A stretch of DNA of 37,014 nucleotides from a virus. Under the pieces are notes generated by a model. It did not search any database. It saw only the letters and a program-made list of their open reading frames with translations, and was not told the DNA's origin. Positions 8,301 through 14,449 of the stretch are shown piece by piece. Location of the stretch: positions 1-37,014 of IMG/VR virus record IMGVR_UViG_3300044846_000885; one strand, given 5' to 3'. Each line of letters begins with the position of its first letter. Position 1 is the first letter of the stretch. Both the position numbers and the translations under genes were made by a program.

Positions 8301-8525
8301 ATGGCTAAGAAAAAGAAGAAAGACGTAAGCGTCGACATTGACACTAAAAACGTAGACGTTAAAATAGAACGAAAAGACGGTGAATTAGAAGCGACAATCG
8401 ACACGCCAATTTTAGACGTAACTATCGAAAAGAAAAACGACAAGTTAAAGGTCAAGGTAAAAGCCGACGAAAACCTTGTTAAAACATTTCGCAATTTACG
8501 TACTAAAAGAAGCTCCTACCAATGA
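8301..8525 (+). CDS. Hypothetical highly charged protein, about 74 aa
   Basis: A Lys/Asp/Glu-rich small protein (MAKKKKKD, then repeated VDVKIERKDG / LDVTIEKKND strands). The alternating pattern suggests a short repetitive beta structure: VDIDTKNVDVKIERKDGEL and IDTPILDVTIEKKNDKL look like two copies of one unit. An in-frame ATG at 8280, overlapping the previous stop, would add seven residues; I prefer 8301. It overlaps the phosphoesterase gene by 4 bases. Function not recognised. Confidence 0.6.
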   Translation: MAKKKKKDVSVDIDTKNVDVKIERKDGELEATIDTPILDVTIEKKNDKLKVKVKADENLVKTFRNLRTKRSSYQ

Positions 8526-9394
8526 TAACTAAGATATCGCGCAACGTTCACGAAATCAAAATCAAGTCTCAGGAATTCCGTTTAGCGGTGCTTTCGGATA
8601 TTCATTGGGATAACCCTAAATGCGACCGAGATAAGTTAAAGAAAGACTTGGATTACTGCCTAAAACACGAAATACCCGTCTTTATAAACGGCGACTTTTT
8701 TTGTTTGATGCAAGGGCGCGGTGACCACAGGAGAAATAAGAGCGACATAAGACCCGAACATAACAACGCCCGTTATTTAGATTCAATTGTAGATACTGCG
8801 GTTGAATGGTGGACGCCCTACGCGCACTTACTTACGGTAATTGGTTACGGAAATCACGAAACGGGAATTATTAAATATCAAGAAACAGACCTTTTAGCGC
8901 GTTTTGTAGACCTTCTTAACTACAAGTGCGGTACTAACATTCAAACGGGCGGTTACGGCGGTTGGTTGGTGCTTAAATTCATTATAGGGGAGGAAAGTTA
9001 TAAAAAGACCGCTAAGATTAAAATCAAATATTTCCACGGCTCAGGTGGTGGCGGTATCGTAACCAAAGGAGCGATTAACTTAACCCGTGCTTTGGAACTC
9101 TACGAAGACATGGACGTATTTTGTATGGGACATATCCACGAAAACTGGGCGCGAAACGATATGCGCGAAAAATTGGTTCACTCATCGATTAAAGGCTACC
9201 ACATCGAACACAAGCATATACACCACATGATAACGGGAACGTATAAAGACGAATATGTAGATGGATTTGGCGGTTGGCATATCGAAAGGGGTGCGCCTGT
9301 TAAGATATTAGGCGGGCGAATTTTGAACATTTCCGTTAAAAGAACCAGTAAAGCCGAGATTAAAAACGTAGATTCTATTAGCTTTCCGCGTTAA
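8522..9394 (+). CDS. Calcineurin-like metallophosphoesterase
   Basis: A 290-residue protein with the ordered metal-binding motifs of the family: SDIH (D26, H28), NGDFF (D58), GNHE (110-113), an FHG near 171 and GHIHE (203-207). Members hydrolyse phosphodiesters or phosphomonoesters with two metal ions (phage examples include nucleases and phosphatases); the substrate here cannot be read from sequence. It is the last gene before the 9.4-kb promoter gap, so it probably belongs to the transcript coming from the fibre/lysis region. The family assignment is sure, the role not. Confidence 0.9.
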   Translation: MITKISRNVHEIKIKSQEFRLAVLSDIHWDNPKCDRDKLKKDLDYCLKHEIPVFINGDFFCLMQGRGDHRRNKSDIRPEHNNARYLDSIVDTAVEWWTPYAHLLTVIGYGNHETGIIKYQETDLLARFVDLLNYKCGTNIQTGGYGGWLVLKFIIGEESYKKTAKIKIKYFHGSGGGGIVTKGAINLTRALELYEDMDVFCMGHIHENWARNDMREKLVHSSIKGYHIEHKHIHHMITGTYKDEYVDGFGGWHIERGAPVKILGGRILNISVKRTSKAEIKNVDSISFPR

Positions 9395-9427
9395 TTTGTT
9401 AAAAAGTTAAAAAAAGTTGTTTAAAGA

Positions 9428-9460
9428 TTTGGATAAGTTATTTCTTATCCTTTATATTTG
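9428..9460 (+). promoter_or_regulatory. Bacteroidota-type promoter of the early genes
   Basis: TTTG (9428-9431), a 21-base spacer, then TATATTTG (9453-9460), an exact match to the TTTG-N(19-21)-TAnnTTTG pattern of Bacteroidota primary-sigma promoters. It lies in the 88-base gap before the gene at 9483. The -7 region TTATATTTGTGTATAA closely resembles that of the promoter at 14425. Confidence 0.8.
9431..9450 (+). promoter_or_regulatory. Palindromic operator inside the early promoter
   Basis: GGATAAG (9431-9437) and its exact reverse complement CTTATCC (9444-9450), separated by TTATTT. The palindrome fills almost all of the spacer between the -33 and -7 elements, where a bound dimer would block RNA polymerase. 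No T-run follows, so it is not a terminator. The binding protein is unknown; the small proteins at 16382 and 11082 are possible candidates. Confidence 0.6.
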
Positions 9461-9482
9461 TGTATAACAAAAAACAAAGGAC

Positions 9483-9731
9483 ATGAAATTAGGAGACAAA
9501 ATCAAAACGTTTGAAGTAAAACAAATCGTAAAAGGTTATTCGATTAGTTACAATTCAAAAGGTGTTAAAACACGAACAATAATTGATTTTTATTTATTGC
9601 TCTCGGATAATGGGCAAGAGCGAGTTTTAGCATCTAACAAAAAATCGTTATCAGATTGCGAAACATACCGACCTACATTTGGTCACAAATCAAAGTTTAT
9701 TCAGTGGAATCAATTTAACATTGTAAAATAA
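9483..9731 (+). CDS. Hypothetical early protein, 82 aa
   Basis: First gene behind the 9.45-kb promoter. A basic beta-type protein (MKLGDKIKTFEVKQIVKGYSISYNSKGVKTRTIIDFYLLLSDNG...). I do not recognise the family. The first position in the early unit makes a host-takeover or regulatory role plausible, but this is position only. Codon use matches the neighbours. Confidence 0.65.
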   Translation: MKLGDKIKTFEVKQIVKGYSISYNSKGVKTRTIIDFYLLLSDNGQERVLASNKKSLSDCETYRPTFGHKSKFIQWNQFNIVK

Positions 9732-9736
9732 AAGTT

Positions 9737-9826
9737 ATGTCAGAACACACTAAGTTATTAGGAAAGGCACTATTGACAGGAATAGTGATAAGCATTTTAG
9801 TCGGATTAATTGAAACAATTTTTTAA
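9737..9826 (+). CDS. Tiny membrane protein, 29 aa
   Basis: A 29-codon frame, MSEHTKLLGK followed by a hydrophobic run of about 16 residues (ALLTGIVISILVGLIETIF). It fills the gap between two genes and has the AAAGTT-ATG start context seen at other genes here. It is probably a single-pass inner-membrane peptide. Evidence is the hydrophobic segment, the start context and the tight fit; function unknown. Confidence 0.45.
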   Translation: MSEHTKLLGKALLTGIVISILVGLIETIF

Positions 9827-9829
9827 GTT

Positions 9830-10105
9830 ATGGAATGTAGAGAATGTAAAGGTAAAGGTACGGTTGTAGTTCCGTCCGAATGTGGAAAAGCCGCGTCGAT
9901 GTGTTGCGGTGGATGTGTGGAGAATGAAATTTGCTTTGTTTGCGATGGCGACGGTGAACTTAAAGAGGCATTAATGGACGAAGAACTACTGAGAGCGGTA
10001 AACGTTTACGACAGGCTTTTAAAACACCGTGTTTTTCACAAGCATATTATGACTGCTATTTATGGTCACGTTAACGATGTAGAACTAAACAAGGCTTTAT
10101 TATGA
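9830..10105 (+). CDS. DnaJ-type zinc-finger-like small protein
   Basis: A 91-residue protein with CRECKGKG (3-10), a central CCGGC, and CFVCDGDG, i.e. two CxxCxGxG-type knuckles as in the cysteine-rich region of DnaJ, each able to bind half of a zinc site. The rest is an acidic helical tail. No J domain is present. Such isolated zinc knuckles are frequent in phages with unknown partners. The start is preceded by TAAGTT; the end overlaps the next gene by 4 bases. Confidence 0.65.
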   Translation: MECRECKGKGTVVVPSECGKAASMCCGGCVENEICFVCDGDGELKEALMDEELLRAVNVYDRLLKHRVFHKHIMTAIYGHVNDVELNKALL

Positions 10106-10284
10106 AAACATACCATATAACATTTTACATATCCCGCGAGGTTGAAAGTGACACGGGGGTATTATTAAGCGGAATAAGCGTAGAAGCTGACAACGTGTTA
10201 GCGGCGGTTATGGCATATATGCACAGGATGGACGAAGAAAAATTACCAGTAGTAGAAGAAATCAAATATATTTTAGAAGTATGA
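10102..10284 (+). CDS. Hypothetical protein, 60 aa
   Basis: A small protein with an N-terminal strand (MKTYHITFYISREVE), a middle strand (SGISVEADNVLAAVMAYMH) and an acidic end. It is coupled by 4-base overlaps to both neighbours. I do not recognise it; the pattern resembles short alpha/beta phage proteins without assigned function. Confidence 0.6.
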   Translation: MKTYHITFYISREVESDTGVLLSGISVEADNVLAAVMAYMHRMDEEKLPVVEEIKYILEV

Positions 10285-10640
10285 AAACGATAGTAATAAC
10301 AGGATTAATTTTAAGCGCATTTTCAAGCGTTTTAACGACAGGTAAGGCAACTTACTACGGTCAACATTGGACAGGGCGTTTAACGGCGTCAGGTGAAAGA
10401 TTCCACGCGGATAGTTTAACGTGCGCTCACAAGACTTTGCCGTTCGGAACGTTACTCGAAGTAACCGACCTAAACACGAAACAAAAATTAACGGTAAAAG
10501 TTAACGACCGTTTGCCGAAAAGTTCGGGAGTTTTAATAGATTTGACTTACGGAACTGCAAAAAAGTTCGGGATGCTTAAAAAAGGCGTTATCAAAGTAAG
10601 TATTGAAAAAGTAGGAACACGTAAAATTTATAAGAAATGA
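10281..10640 (+). CDS. Exported RlpA-like double-psi beta-barrel protein
   Basis: A 119-residue protein with an N-terminal signal-like hydrophobic segment (MKTIVITGLILSAFSSVLTTG) followed at once by GKATYYGQHWTGRLTASGERF, THKTLPFGT-type (AHKTLPFGTLLEVTD), VKVNDRLP and IDLTYGTAKKFGM. This is the RlpA/DPBB core, which in bacteria binds or cleaves denuded glycan in the periplasm. The usual SPOR domain is absent. In this early unit it may remodel the host wall or help lysis. The Asp of VNDR, important in RlpA, is kept. Family sure, role inferred. Confidence 0.85.
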   Translation: MKTIVITGLILSAFSSVLTTGKATYYGQHWTGRLTASGERFHADSLTCAHKTLPFGTLLEVTDLNTKQKLTVKVNDRLPKSSGVLIDLTYGTAKKFGMLKKGVIKVSIEKVGTRKIYKK

Positions 10641-10804
10641 AAAAGACACTATTAGAAACCTTGGAAGACGAAGTTAAATACAGAATCCAAGAAGCCGAAA
10701 GAGGCGAGAATTACGAAGGACGTAACCATTATTTGATGGGTTTGAATGGAGTATTAAGGTCTATTAAAAGTTTAAGAGAATTAGAAGATGAAAGTAACGA
10801 TTGA
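10637..10804 (+). CDS. Hypothetical helical protein, 55 aa
   Basis: A 55-codon frame beginning by ATGA overlap with the RlpA-like gene (MKKTLLETLEDEVKYRIQEAERG...) and overlapping the next start by 17 bases. It is charged and helix-forming throughout. It fills an otherwise empty 147-base gap in a tightly packed operon, which is the main support. Function unknown. Confidence 0.55.
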   Translation: MKKTLLETLEDEVKYRIQEAERGENYEGRNHYLMGLNGVLRSIKSLRELEDESND

Positions 10805-11015
10805 ATTCAACCTACCCGACGAGCAAATCGAGTACGAAATGCACCAAAACACGAACAAGTATTTTAACGTGATTTGGGAATGGAAGCAGTACATGAGAAA
10901 CCGACTCAAATACAACGAAGAACACCTAACAGAAAACCAGTATTTGTTATTGGCTGAATTAGCGGACGCGTTTAACGAAATGATTAACGACCATGGATGT
11001 TCAACTGATTTCTGA
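10788..11015 (+). CDS. Hypothetical protein, 75 aa
   Basis: A small acidic protein, MKVTIEFNLPDEQIEYEMHQNTNKYFNVIWEWKQYMRNRLKY..., a pattern I know from many phages as a conserved uncharacterised protein (a short strand, then a Trp/Tyr-rich helical part). No catalytic motif. It lies within the early unit between two very small genes. Confidence 0.65.
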   Translation: MKVTIEFNLPDEQIEYEMHQNTNKYFNVIWEWKQYMRNRLKYNEEHLTENQYLLLAELADAFNEMINDHGCSTDF

Positions 11016-11100
11016 GGTGTGTAATTTGATTGCCACGCTCATAATAGGAATAGTAATAGGAATGATAATAGGATACGAGATATGGAACAACGAGAATTAA
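10993..11100 (+). CDS. Tiny membrane protein, 35 aa
   Basis: A 35-codon frame overlapping both neighbours, with a strongly hydrophobic centre (LIATLIIGIVIGMIIGYEIW) that should span the membrane once. GxxxG-like spacing (GIVIGMIIG) could allow dimer packing. It fills the 66-base gap between the larger genes. Support is moderate; function unknown. Confidence 0.45.
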   Translation: MDVQLISEVCNLIATLIIGIVIGMIIGYEIWNNEN

Positions 11101-11465
11101 TAGAGCACGTTAGAGAATTGATAGACAAGTACGACCTGAAAAACCCTTGTAGGCTTCAAAAGTACACCTATCCGCGTTATTATCTATTTGCGGTACTTAA
11201 ACAAAACGCTCGAATGCCTTGGGTAGAAATTGCGCGGATGTTTGAAAAGAACCATTCAACGGTAATTCACGGTTTAGATGTACACGATATGCTAACCAAA
11301 ACAAAGGACTTAGGATACAGGTACTTCACAGCGTCAATACGCGACGAAATCAAGTTACAAGAAAAAGACGAAGAAAGAGACATAGCAAAAGACGTCCTTT
11401 CGTGTAGAACTTACAACCAAATAAAACAATTACAACAAAAAATAAAAGACGGATATTATGATTAA
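11082..11465 (+). CDS. DnaA domain IV-like DNA-binding protein
   Basis: A 127-residue protein whose centre (about 31-75) reads YYLFAVLKQNARMPWVEIARMFEKNHSTVIHGLDVHDML. This matches the helix-turn-helix and signature helix of the DnaA C-terminal domain, where [RN]HSTV-H contacts the DnaA box. The AAA+ ATPase domain of DnaA is missing, so it cannot load helicase alone. It lies about 0.9 kb before the predicted initiator gene and could bind the phage origin, bind DnaA boxes as a competitor, or regulate early genes. Domain call fairly sure, role inferred. Confidence 0.75.
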   Translation: MEQRELIEHVRELIDKYDLKNPCRLQKYTYPRYYLFAVLKQNARMPWVEIARMFEKNHSTVIHGLDVHDMLTKTKDLGYRYFTASIRDEIKLQEKDEERDIAKDVLSCRTYNQIKQLQQKIKDGYYD

Positions 11466-11748
11466 GAGATTAGTAGAAAAAGAGCAACCCTTCCTAATAG
11501 TGGAAGAGAACGTTTACGACGAAATAACAGCGTTTTGCGTAGTGTATGAAGGTAGAGCATGGAACGGAAACTTTACCATACTACAAAAGCCAATAAAGAA
11601 GAAAGAACACTTCCAAGAATTTAGGCAATTTAAGCACCTATTCAAGGTTACGGACTTTCAAGGTGATGGACGCATTTACGATTTCAATAATTTTAAAAAC
11701 AATGTTGATAAAAGACTTAAAAATAATTTGGTTAAGTCGCTGAAATAG
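11458..11748 (+). CDS. Hypothetical protein, 96 aa
   Basis: A basic 96-residue protein (MIKRLVEKEQPFLIVEENVYDEITAFCVVYEGRAWNGNFTILQK...). It overlaps the preceding gene by 8 bases and is the last gene before the candidate RNA; the promoter of that RNA lies inside its 3' end. No family recognised. Confidence 0.6.
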   Translation: MIKRLVEKEQPFLIVEENVYDEITAFCVVYEGRAWNGNFTILQKPIKKKEHFQEFRQFKHLFKVTDFQGDGRIYDFNNFKNNVDKRLKNNLVKSLK

Positions 11749-11758
11749 TTGTATATTG
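11727..11758 (+). promoter_or_regulatory. Promoter for the candidate RNA and replication genes
   Basis: TTTG (11727-11730), a 21-base spacer, then TATATTG (11752-11758), one T short of TAnnTTTG. Transcription would start near 11764-11766, just at the first helix of the structured segment. Confidence 0.5.
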
Positions 11759-11764
11759 CGCATC

Positions 11765-11856
11765 GGTTCGCTTCCACATTATAGAACCTTAAAAAACTTA
11801 TTGACCTTGTTAATGAAGTAGACGTGGAAGCCTATGGATTTAGCAAGGTCTTTTTA
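11765..11856 (+). ncRNA. Candidate structured RNA with loop-loop pairing
   Basis: Non-coding stretch between the gene ending at 11748 and the start at 11872. Hairpin 1: GGTTC (11765-11769) with GAACC (11784-11788). Hairpin 2: GACCTTGTT (11803-11811) with AGCAAGGTC (11842-11850), 9 pairs including one G-U, followed by TTTTT. The loop of hairpin 1 holds GCTTCCAC (11770-11777), an exact complement of GTGGAAGC (11824-11831) in the loop of hairpin 2: eight pairs in a kissing or pseudoknot arrangement. A promoter sits right upstream and a T-run right after, so a ~90-nt RNA or a switchable leader for the replication genes is possible. I do not recognise a known class. Confidence 0.45.
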
Positions 11857-11871
11857 TTTAAATTATTTATT

Positions 11872-12063
11872 ATGATTATTTTTCAAACAAGGAACGAAAA
11901 AGGCGGCAGGTTAGAGTTATCATTTGATGAAATAGAAGGTCATATGTATATTGATTCTTATGATTTTAAAAACCAATTAGTCAATAGTGAAACCATTTAT
12001 GAGGAAGACATGAAAAAATTTCTTCAATTCATTAAAATTAATTGCGATGCAAGGATGGATTAA
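11872..12063 (+). CDS. Hypothetical protein, 63 aa
   Basis: A small acidic protein starting MIIFQTRNEKGGRLELSFDEIEGHMYID. I chose the ATG at 11872; a GTG at 11824 would put codons through the structured RNA and its T-run and gives an odd leader. It overlaps the initiator gene by 17 bases. No family recognised. Confidence 0.55.
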   Translation: MIIFQTRNEKGGRLELSFDEIEGHMYIDSYDFKNQLVNSETIYEEDMKKFLQFIKINCDARMD

Positions 12064-12709
12064 AATACATCGTAAGTTTTTAGACTGGCAATGGTTTAAT
12101 AAAAGCGAGGCGGTTCATTTGTTTGTTTATATGCTTTTAAAAGCGAATCATAAGGACTCACAATGGCAAGGTATTGAGGTTAAACGAGGTGAGTTTATTT
12201 CGTCTTTAGGTAAGATTTCAAGCGACACAAATATCAGTTCTCAGTCGATTAGAACGCTTCTAAAAAAGCTCGAAAACACGAACGAAATTATAGTAAAATC
12301 AACAAACAAATACACACAGATAACTATCTGTAAATATGACTGTTACCAATTGGATTTAGAAGATACTAACAAACAACTAACAAACAATCAACAAACAACT
12401 AACAATCAACTAACAACAAACAAGAATGATAAGAATAAAAAGAATGAAAATAATATACCTGAAATCGAGGATTTTGTGGCTTATGCTTTAGAGCAATTCC
12501 CAAAGGTAGAAGAAGACGAAGTAAGATTGAAATACAAAAGTTGGTTAGTCAATGGTTGGTGTACTAATAGGGATAATAAACTACGACCAATTAAGAACTG
12601 GAAATCAACTTTACTAAACACCCTTCCGTACATGAAGGAAACAGTTATAACTTCGGACGACCGTTTAGTAGCCCACATTAAAAAAACACTTAATCTTAAA
12701 CACCTATGA
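12047..12709 (+). CDS. Replication initiator-like protein (winged helix, O/DnaD type)
   Basis: A 220-residue protein. Residues ~1-100 form a winged-helix domain as in phage replication proteins: GWIKIHRKFLDWQWF, EAVHLFVYMLLKANHK, VKRGEFISSLGKISSDTNISSQSIRTLLKKLENTNEI. Then follow an Asn/Thr/Gln/Lys-rich linker (about 105-138) and a C-terminal part (EDFVAYALEQF..., LRPIKNWKSTLLNTLPYM) resembling helicase-loader regions. It is followed by a helicase-like ATPase (4-base overlap), the layout of lambda O/P and DnaD/DnaB modules. The linker DNA contains direct repeats, see the iteron entry. It should open the origin and recruit helicase. Confidence 0.75.
   Translation: MQGWIKIHRKFLDWQWFNKSEAVHLFVYMLLKANHKDSQWQGIEVKRGEFISSLGKISSDTNISSQSIRTLLKKLENTNEIIVKSTNKYTQITICKYDCYQLDLEDTNKQLTNNQQTTNNQLTTNKNDKNKKNENNIPEIEDFVAYALEQFPKVEEDEVRLKYKSWLVNGWCTNRDNKLRPIKNWKSTLLNTLPYMKETVITSDDRLVAHIKKTLNLKHL
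12365..12419 (+). repeat. Five 11-bp tandem iterons, probable replication origin
   Basis: Five head-to-tail units at 12365, 12376, 12387, 12398 and 12409 with consensus ACTAACAAACA: two perfect, the others with one or two changes (ATCAACAAACA, ACTAACAATCA, ACTAACAACAA). Eleven is not a multiple of three, so each unit is read in a new frame; the period is kept in the DNA and not in the protein. About one helix turn per unit puts binding sites on one face. It lies inside the initiator gene, as in lambda ori within gene O. Confidence 0.6.
12422..12457 (+). other. AT-rich 9-mer array, possible unwinding element
   Basis: Directly after the iterons, four 9-base units (AAGAATGAT, AAGAATAAA, AAGAATGAA, AATAATATA) with only five G and no C in 36 bases. 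These are codon-phased (Lys-Asn-rich), so protein repetition is another explanation. Next to iterons, such a tract fits the strand-opening element of an origin. Confidence 0.45.
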
Positions 12710-13596
12710 TTTTACCAAAAGGACACGCGACGCAGTACTTGACCGATTTTAAAGACGGACGAATAAAACGCGGATTAGGTATCGACACGGCGTTAGATGA
12801 CTATTTGCTTTTCAAACCTAAACAACTTTGCATAGTGCTTGGACATGACAACGTAGGTAAGTCGTATTTTATGGAGTGGTACTTTCTTGTTCTCGCTCTT
12901 AAACATAATTTGAAGTTTACCTTGTGGATGGGTGAGAATAATTCAGGTCAAGTTATGCGCGATTTAATCCAAATGTACGTAGGTGTTAAATTCGAGGAAC
13001 TAACCCACGAACAAATAAGACGAGCGGAAATGCGTTTAGAATATAATTTTACCTTTGTGGATAATTCACGGCTTTACACGCCCGACGATATTTTAGCGAT
13101 ATTTGAAAAGACGGATTCAGACGTTTGCTTTATTGACCCGTTTACAGGACTTGACCGAGGTTTTAACCATTCGGATAATTACGACTTCTTAAACAAAGCG
13201 AGATTATTTTGCAATAAGACAGGAAAGACTTTGTACCTAAGTACCCACCCAACAAGCGAAAGCGGACGAAGCGGAAACGTTTACCCAGCTAAACACGAAT
13301 TCGAAGGGCATTTAAGACCGCCAATGAAAGCACACATCGAAGGCGGTAAGCCATTCTTAAACCGATGCGATGACATGATAGTTATTCACCGACTTGTGAA
13401 ACACGAAACTATGAAATTTCACACCATGGTTGACGTAGAGAAGATAAAAGACCGCGACACTGGAGGACAACAAACCCAGTTTGATTCGCCGTTAATGTTT
13501 GACTACAATTACGGGTTGGGTTTTACAATGGGCGGAATAGATGCAATTGCCCCGCATCGAAGAACGAAGAAAAACACGAACGAATTACCTTTTTAA
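12706..13596 (+). CDS. RecA-fold replicative helicase-like ATPase
   Basis: A 296-residue single-domain P-loop ATPase. Walker A GHDNVGKS (46-53) and Walker B DVCFIDP (139-145) are clear, followed by STHPTSESGRSGN and a C-terminal DDMIVIHRLV / DVEKIKDRDTGGQ segment of the kind seen in DnaB/RecA-fold (AAA_25, RepA-like) helicases. The DnaB N-terminal primase-binding domain is missing. Coupled to the initiator by a 4-base overlap, it should unwind DNA at the phage origin. Whether it acts alone or helps the host DnaB is unknown. Confidence 0.8.
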   Translation: MILPKGHATQYLTDFKDGRIKRGLGIDTALDDYLLFKPKQLCIVLGHDNVGKSYFMEWYFLVLALKHNLKFTLWMGENNSGQVMRDLIQMYVGVKFEELTHEQIRRAEMRLEYNFTFVDNSRLYTPDDILAIFEKTDSDVCFIDPFTGLDRGFNHSDNYDFLNKARLFCNKTGKTLYLSTHPTSESGRSGNVYPAKHEFEGHLRPPMKAHIEGGKPFLNRCDDMIVIHRLVKHETMKFHTMVDVEKIKDRDTGGQQTQFDSPLMFDYNYGLGFTMGGIDAIAPHRRTKKNTNELPF

Positions 13597-13599
13597 ATT

Positions 13600-13899
13600 A
13601 TGGATGAACTAACATTTTTATCAGTAAAACTAAACGTGCAAGTAGTAATCGACAGTATGAAAATAAGCATCGAGGAACTACGCAAAAGCCCACGACAAGA
13701 ACAAGCAAAGCCATACATCGACGGAATGACCAAGCACATAAGAAATCTTAACGAGGCTTACGGTTGTTTTATCGCGATGGCACAAGAACTTCGGATGTTA
13801 AATAAGATGAATTTTAACTATCATCTTGAAAGTATGCAACACAAACACGAAATCGATAAACTAAAAGCTGAAATCGAGGAACTAAAAAAGTTTATATGA
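13600..13899 (+). CDS. Hypothetical helical/coiled-coil protein, 99 aa
   Basis: A mostly helical 99-residue protein, ending in a heptad-like Lys/Glu/Leu segment (HKHEIDKLKAEIEELKKFI). It lies between the helicase and NinG genes, with a TAAATT-ATG start and a 4-base overlap with NinG. No family is recognised; a replication-complex accessory is possible by position. Confidence 0.6.
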   Translation: MDELTFLSVKLNVQVVIDSMKISIEELRKSPRQEQAKPYIDGMTKHIRNLNEAYGCFIAMAQELRMLNKMNFNYHLESMQHKHEIDKLKAEIEELKKFI

Positions 13900-14420
13900 G
13901 GTGTAAAAACTGCAAAGAGGAATTTAAACCAGTGCGATTCAACCAAAAATTTTGTTTTGACCCGCTATGCTTACAAGTTTGGATAGCACAAGAAAAAGCG
14001 AAGCAATGGAAAAAGACGAAAACCAAAATGAAAAGCGAGTTAATGACTACCCAAGACTACCTAAAGATAGCCCAACAAGTATTTAACAAATACATTCGTC
14101 TTCGCGACAAGGGTAAGCCGTGTATAAGTTGCCAAACGACACCAAAAAAAGAAAACGCAGGGCATTTTTTCAGTAGCGGTGGACATTCAAACGTGCGATT
14201 TGACGAGCAGAACGTACATTTACAATGCGAACACTGTAACTCGTTTCTGTCGGGTAACCTAATCGAATATAAGAAGCATTTAAAAAAACGAATCGGACAC
14301 GATGAATATATACTTTTAAGGCAAAGAGCATACATAACAAAGCAATGGACGCCCGACGAGTTAAAAAAACTGATTTTTTTATACAAAAGAAAGGTTAAAG
14401 AGTTGGAGGTAAAAGAATAA
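13896..14420 (+). CDS. ninG: NinG/Rap-family recombination nuclease
   Basis: A 174-residue protein with the layout of lambda NinG (Rap): an N-terminal zinc knuckle (C3-x2-C6 ... C20-x4-C25), a basic helix (EKAKQWKKTKTKMKSEL), then CISC and AGHFFSSGGHSNVRFDEQNVHLQCEHCNSFLSGN, the Cys/His metal-binding nuclease core. Lambda Rap cuts recombination intermediates such as D-loops and Holliday junctions. The next genes encode an annealing protein and an exonuclease, giving a complete phage recombination set. Family sure. Confidence 0.88.
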   Translation: MRCKNCKEEFKPVRFNQKFCFDPLCLQVWIAQEKAKQWKKTKTKMKSELMTTQDYLKIAQQVFNKYIRLRDKGKPCISCQTTPKKENAGHFFSSGGHSNVRFDEQNVHLQCEHCNSFLSGNLIEYKKHLKKRIGHDEYILLRQRAYITKQWTPDELKKLIFLYKRKVKELEVKE

Positions 14421-14432
14421 ATGTTATATTTG
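14403..14432 (+). promoter_or_regulatory. Promoter of the recombination genes
   Basis: TTG (14403-14405), a 19-base spacer and TATATTTG (14425-14432), an exact TAnnTTTG. It lies in the gap before the ERF gene at 14450 and shares TTATATTTGYGTATAA with the 9.45-kb promoter. Confidence 0.65.
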
Positions 14433-14449
14433 CGTATAAACTAAGTGAT

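Noticed and set aside
9431-9450. The GGATAAG/CTTATCC hairpin as a terminator of the phosphoesterase unit
   Set aside because: No T-run follows and it lies between the two elements of a consensus promoter.
11824-11871. GTG start at 11824 for the small gene before the initiator
   Set aside because: It would place codons on the paired RNA segment and T-run and gives an unlikely hydrophobic leader; the ATG at 11872 is better.
12350-12460. The ACTAACAAACA repeats as a CRISPR array or microsatellite assembly error
   Set aside because: Units are 11 bp without spacers, and the reading frame of the initiator stays open through them.
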